In this document: one piece after another, positions 5,020-8,314 of the stretch
Layout of the letters: each line of letters opens with the position of its first letter
How positions within the stretch are numbered: the first letter of the stretch is position 1
Assembly: GCA_947624315.1 (NCBI GenBank)
Contig: CANQJU010000040.1
Span: 1-8,314 of the forward strand
DNA from: an uncultured Bacilli bacterium
Lineage (GTDB): Bacteria > Bacillota_I > Bacilli_A > ML615J-28 > CAG-698
Direction of reading: 5' to 3'
DNA: 8,314 nt
Notes under the pieces: generated by a model
What the model was told of the DNA's origin: nothing
Databases searched by the model: none
Seen by the model: only the letters and a program-made list of their open reading frames with translations
Made by a program: the position numbers and the translations under genes

Positions 5020-8000
5020 TTATTTTAAGTTTAAATACAAACCAGGAATTACCATATAGTTATAATATTCCATATTTGCATTCCATGTATATGTATCATA
5101 ATATGCCCATCTTGTACCATCAGAATCTTCTCTTACTTCATATGGTTTAATAGTGTCGCTTTCAAATGTTCCCTCTTTTAAACCAACACGATTATGACAG
5201 ATTATATCAATTCCACCATAATATGAATAAGCAGTACGTAAAGCAGCACCATGTTCAGTACCTAAATCAGCTGAGTAATCTGTTTGTGCAAATTTCTTAG
5301 CATCATCAGTACATGAAACTGGAGCATAATCATCATCAACATATGGTTTGAATCCATAATCAGGGTTATTTATATCTGCAAAACTTAATAAGAATACTTG
5401 ATCATTTGTATTATTAGAATCAAATCTTCCATTATAGTGTTTGCCACTTTGACTAAAGTCATATCTACCATCATTTAGTCCTTCTGCTGAACTAGTTGTA
5501 TAATTAGTTACAAGTTCAGTTACAGGAATAGCATTTTTATCTTTCTTAGTAAATGCTAAATCAAAGAATTCAGTTAATAACCATTTACGGATAGAACTAT
5601 ATTCATAGTTATTTCCAAATGTACCTTCTGGAACTCCTTCATCTGTATTAAAATCACCTGTAAGACTATGAGTTTCAGGTTCATCGCCATCATCTAAAGC
5701 AGTATATTCATAATGCTTATTTTGAGTGTTATTTTGGAATGGTTGTAAATCTATACCAGAATCACACATTAAGAAAGCAGTATCATCATCCATTGTTAAT
5801 ACACGCCATTTAATTGGTTCAAATTTATACCAACCAATAACTTTAGCTTCTTTACTACTTCCTCTACCAACAAGTCCACGATATAATTGATTATTATACA
5901 TTACATCTAGATAATAACGATAGCTACCAAATCCATTATCATCATTACTTGCTCTACCATTTTTATAAATAGTGCAGTCAGTCCACTTACCATCTTCTTC
6001 ACCATCAGGTAATTCACCGATTACTTTATTTAATTCATTAATAATTGCTTCACTTTCTTCTTTGCTTTGAGGATATGTTCCGAAATAAACATAATCGCCT
6101 TCTTCATCCATTGTATATATTTCTTCTTCAACAGGTGATATACTTGATTCACTTAATAAAATTGTTATTTTAGCATTTTGTGAATATCTGCTATCAACAC
6201 CAGCTAAACCTAAATGATCCATTTCTGTTACTTGTTCATTATCGATATATAATTCACCTTCGAATTTACATCCTTCAATTACAACTGTATCAATTACTCT
6301 ACCAATGATTCCACCGATTGTAGTTTTATCTTCAGTTGTAACTGATAATGTGCCATTAACTTCACAATCAGTAATTGCTAATTTAGTTGCATCTCCACCT
6401 TGTGCTCCAACAATTCCACCAACACAATATGGACTTTCAATATTAGCATTAACTTTGCATTTATCAATTGTTGTTCCTTGTGTACCATTAACGAATCCTA
6501 CGATACCACCAACTCCACCATCACCATTAGCTGTTGATTTAATAGTACCATCAGTTGAAGAAACTTCACATTCACTAACCGTTGCAACTCCTGCTAATGA
6601 GCCAATGATTCCACCAACAAAATCATTGCTTCCTTCAATGTTAACTGTTCCTTTAACAGTAATTTTAATTACTTCAGCAGTATTAGGTGAACCAGCAAAA
6701 ATATTACCAGCTAATGCACCAACATATCTTGCACCTTTAACACTAACATTTTCTAAAACAAGATTTGCTAGTTTTACACTTGTACCACCATCACCACGAT
6801 CATTACCAACATATCCGAACAAACCAGCAAAATTAGTAGTTTGTTCAACCTTTAAATTACTAATAGTTTTGCCTTGTCCATCAAATGTACCTTTGAAGGT
6901 ATTAGCACTATCTTTTCCAATAGGTTCCCAATTAGTTTCACTTGTTAAATCGATATTATTAGCTAATTTTACTGTTCTATTTGCATAACCATTACCAGCA
7001 TTTACTAAATCTCTAAATAATTTTAAGGCTTCTAAATCTTGTACTTCATATATTATTTGATTATTGACAGCTGTAGTATCTAATTTAATAACATTCATAT
7101 CAGTAAATACACCACTAGTAATAGTAATACTATGATTATTTGTAATTCCTTCTGATTGTTTTTCATTACCATTATCGTATTCATTGAATACTACTTTTCC
7201 TTCAATTTTAGCTTCAACACCTATATTGATTATTACTTTTGATGATGTATAAACGCCACCATTCCAATCAGCCCAATATGTACATTCCAAGGCCTTAACT
7301 TTGTTATCTGTTAAGATATTTGTATTTGTACCTAATGTTGTTAATCCATTATTTACTCTTAAAGCAACTCCAGCACTCATTTCTTTAGCATCTAATGTTA
7401 CATTATTTAAATCTAAATCACAATATACTTGTAATAAATATTGTAAGTTTTCATTATTTGTTGCTTTAATTGTACCATCAATGATTGTTACTTTTTGAGC
7501 TTCTTTTCTTAATTGTATACCTAATAAAGCCGGATCAGTATCACCAACTGTAGATTTAATAGTATATGTATTACCATTTAAATCAATTGTAACTTTCTTA
7601 TCAATTACTAATCCTGCTTCAGTTGTATCAGCTAATAATTCAATTGTATCTCCTGCTTTGGCTTCTTCTAAAGCAAATGCTAATGATGGATAGAATTGAT
7701 CACCGATTTGAGCTACATGTTTACCATAAACAAGAGTAAAGTTAGAGAAGTTCTTAACTGCTAACTTAATTGTTCCTGTATCAGGTTTATAGAAATAGTT
7801 TTCTTGGTTATCAGCACCAACAGCACTATAGCTTTCAGCTACATCCATTTTTACTCCTCTATGGAATAATGTAACAGTTTGATGTAAATCAGCTATATGA
7901 GATAATGTAACAATAATTACTTTTTCATTAGTTTCTCCATCAACTTCAGGAATATCAATATCATATGCTAAAGTTTCTTCGCCTTCTTCAATAGTAAAGT

Positions 8001-8314
8001 TACTAGGTAATTCAGTTTCTGGAACTGGTTTAACTTGTAATGTAAGTTTTTCACTATCTTCAGCTAACTTTGTACCTGCTTCAACTACAGCTTCAACTTT
8101 AAAATCACCAGATTTACTTTGTTCAAGTTTAACTTCACTTTCTAATAAATTATCTTCATCAACTGTAGCAGGTTTACTTACTTCAACAGTTGTACTACTT
8201 TCATTTAAAATAACTATAAATTCTTTTTTAGTTTCATTTTCATCATCATATGTAACTGTAAATACTAAATATTCAACTTTACCAACAACTTTTCTTTTAG
8301 CTTGAATATCTTTA
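5020..8314 (-). CDS. Large surface/secreted protein, beta-helix with GLUG repeats and C-terminal DUF6273-like domain; 5' end beyond window
   Basis: The frame is open from the right edge (first full codon ends at 8313) to TAA at 5020-5022: 1097 codons, with neither start nor signal peptide in view. Numbering from the edge, residues 1-200 are Glu/Thr/Val-rich beta-type extracellular sequence ending in NFSNFTLVYG. From about 200, QIGDQFYPSLAFALEEAKAG and IELLADTT then VTIDLNGNTY mark the start of a right-handed beta-helix. Near 470, NWEPIG and GTFDGQGKTISNLKV lead into six GLUG-type repeats (about 488-674). From about 733, GDYVYFGTYPQ, FEPIKWRVL, YSSIRKWLL, DQVFLLSFADIN and a final VIPGLYLNLK resemble DUF6273. 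There is no LPxTG motif or C-terminal anchor helix, so any anchoring must be N-terminal. The ATG at 7848 is internal. The function is unknown; adhesion or glycan contact is only a guess from the fold. The domain calls are by eye. Confidence 0.85.
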   Translation of the reverse strand, partial: KDIQAKRKVVGKVEYLVFTVTYDDENETKKEFIVILNESSTTVEVSKPATVDEDNLLESEVKLEQSKSGDFKVEAVVEAGTKLAEDSEKLTLQVKPVPETELPSNFTIEEGEETLAYDIDIPEVDGETNEKVIIVTLSHIADLHQTVTLFHRGVKMDVAESYSAVGADNQENYFYKPDTGTIKLAVKNFSNFTLVYGKHVAQIGDQFYPSLAFALEEAKAGDTIELLADTTEAGLVIDKKVTIDLNGNTYTIKSTVGDTDPALLGIQLRKEAQKVTIIDGTIKATNNENLQYLLQVYCDLDLNNVTLDAKEMSAGVALRVNNGLTTLGTNTNILTDNKVKALECTYWADWNGGVYTSSKVIINIGVEAKIEGKVVFNEYDNGNEKQSEGITNNHSITITSGVFTDMNVIKLDTTAVNNQIIYEVQDLEALKLFRDLVNAGNGYANRTVKLANNIDLTSETNWEPIGKDSANTFKGTFDGQGKTISNLKVEQTTNFAGLFGYVGNDRGDGGTSVKLANLVLENVSVKGARYVGALAGNIFAGSPNTAEVIKITVKGTVNIEGSNDFVGGIIGSLAGVATVSECEVSSTDGTIKSTANGDGGVGGIVGFVNGTQGTTIDKCKVNANIESPYCVGGIVGAQGGDATKLAITDCEVNGTLSVTTEDKTTIGGIIGRVIDTVVIEGCKFEGELYIDNEQVTEMDHLGLAGVDSRYSQNAKITILLSESSISPVEEEIYTMDEEGDYVYFGTYPQSKEESEAIINELNKVIGELPDGEEDGKWTDCTIYKNGRASNDDNGFGSYRYYLDVMYNNQLYRGLVGRGSSKEAKVIGWYKFEPIKWRVLTMDDDTAFLMCDSGIDLQPFQNNTQNKHYEYTALDDGDEPETHSLTGDFNTDEGVPEGTFGNNYEYSSIRKWLLTEFFDLAFTKKDKNAIPVTELVTNYTTSSAEGLNDGRYDFSQSGKHYNGRFDSNNTNDQVFLLSFADINNPDYGFKPYVDDDYAPVSCTDDAKKFAQTDYSADLGTEHGAALRTAYSYYGGIDIICHNRVGLKEGTFESDTIKPYEVREDSDGTRWAYYDTYTWNANMEYYNYMVIPGLYLNLK
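6302..6830 (-). repeat. Six GLUG-type repeats, unit about 35 codons, inside the surface-protein gene
   Basis: The protein motifs, in order, are AGLFGYVGN, VGALAGNIF, VGGIIGSLAG, VGGIVGFVNG, VGGIVGAQGG and IGGIIGRVID. On the plus strand the matching positions are 6815, 6707, 6602, 6497, 6407 and 6302, so the spacings are 108, 105, 105, 90 and 105 bases, all multiples of three. Between the later motifs sits a strand with a cysteine (SECEV, DKCKV, TDCEV, EGCKF). The units are diverged in sequence but share the CCA-rich plus-strand core. This matches the known GLUG motif of bacterial extracellular beta-helix proteins. Confidence 0.8.

Noticed and set aside
6302..6830. CRISPR-like periodic repeats
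   Set aside because: The units are diverged, about 105 bases apart, in frame and encode GLUG motifs; there are no identical repeats with unique spacers.
6305..6988. A 227-codon plus-strand open frame, Pro/Thr/Val rich, opposite the GLUG repeats
   Set aside because: Its repeats are the antisense image of the GLUG coding repeats. It has no recognisable domain, and the minus strand carries clear family motifs throughout.

Overview
The window is AT-rich, and every gene in it lies on the minus strand. The leftmost part carries the first seven genes of a bacterial V-type (A/V-type) ATPase operon. The right 40 percent is one long, incomplete gene for a repetitive cell-surface or secreted protein. 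Low GC, strong Shine-Dalgarno sites, tight gene packing, an ATPase gene order like Enterococcus hirae ntpFIKECGA and a GLUG/DUF6273-type surface protein all suggest a low-GC Firmicutes/Bacilli-like or Tenericutes-like gut bacterium (inference). TGG is used for Trp and TGA ends a gene at the ntpF/ntpI overlap, so the standard bacterial code fits and the Mycoplasma code does not.

Layout, in the direction of transcription (right to left). From 8314 to 5020 runs a reading frame still open at the right edge: 1097 codons with no start in the window. It has an N-terminal extracellular segment, a beta-helix-like region, six GLUG-type repeats and a C-terminal domain resembling DUF6273. It ends at an intrinsic terminator (4935-4969). 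A 172-base gap holds this terminator and a near-ideal sigma-A promoter with an extended -10 (4872-4900). The ATPase operon follows: ntpF (peripheral stalk), ntpI (membrane subunit a/I), ntpK (c-ring), ntpE (peripheral stalk), ntpC (central socket), ntpG (subunit F, central stalk) and the first about 80 codons of ntpA (catalytic subunit). The genes are separated by 17 bases or fewer, or overlap.

The operon products form one rotary machine. NtpI and the NtpK ring carry ions through the membrane, NtpC and NtpG couple the ring to the catalytic A/B head, and NtpE/NtpF hold the head still. NtpK keeps all the residues that bind sodium in E. hirae NtpK, so sodium coupling is likely. NtpB and NtpD would be expected beyond the left edge.

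I found no new defence, mobile or RNA system. The points most worth a second look are the surface protein's architecture and true extent, and the loss of ntpA-like sequence in the last 30 or so bases at the left edge, which looks like assembly damage.
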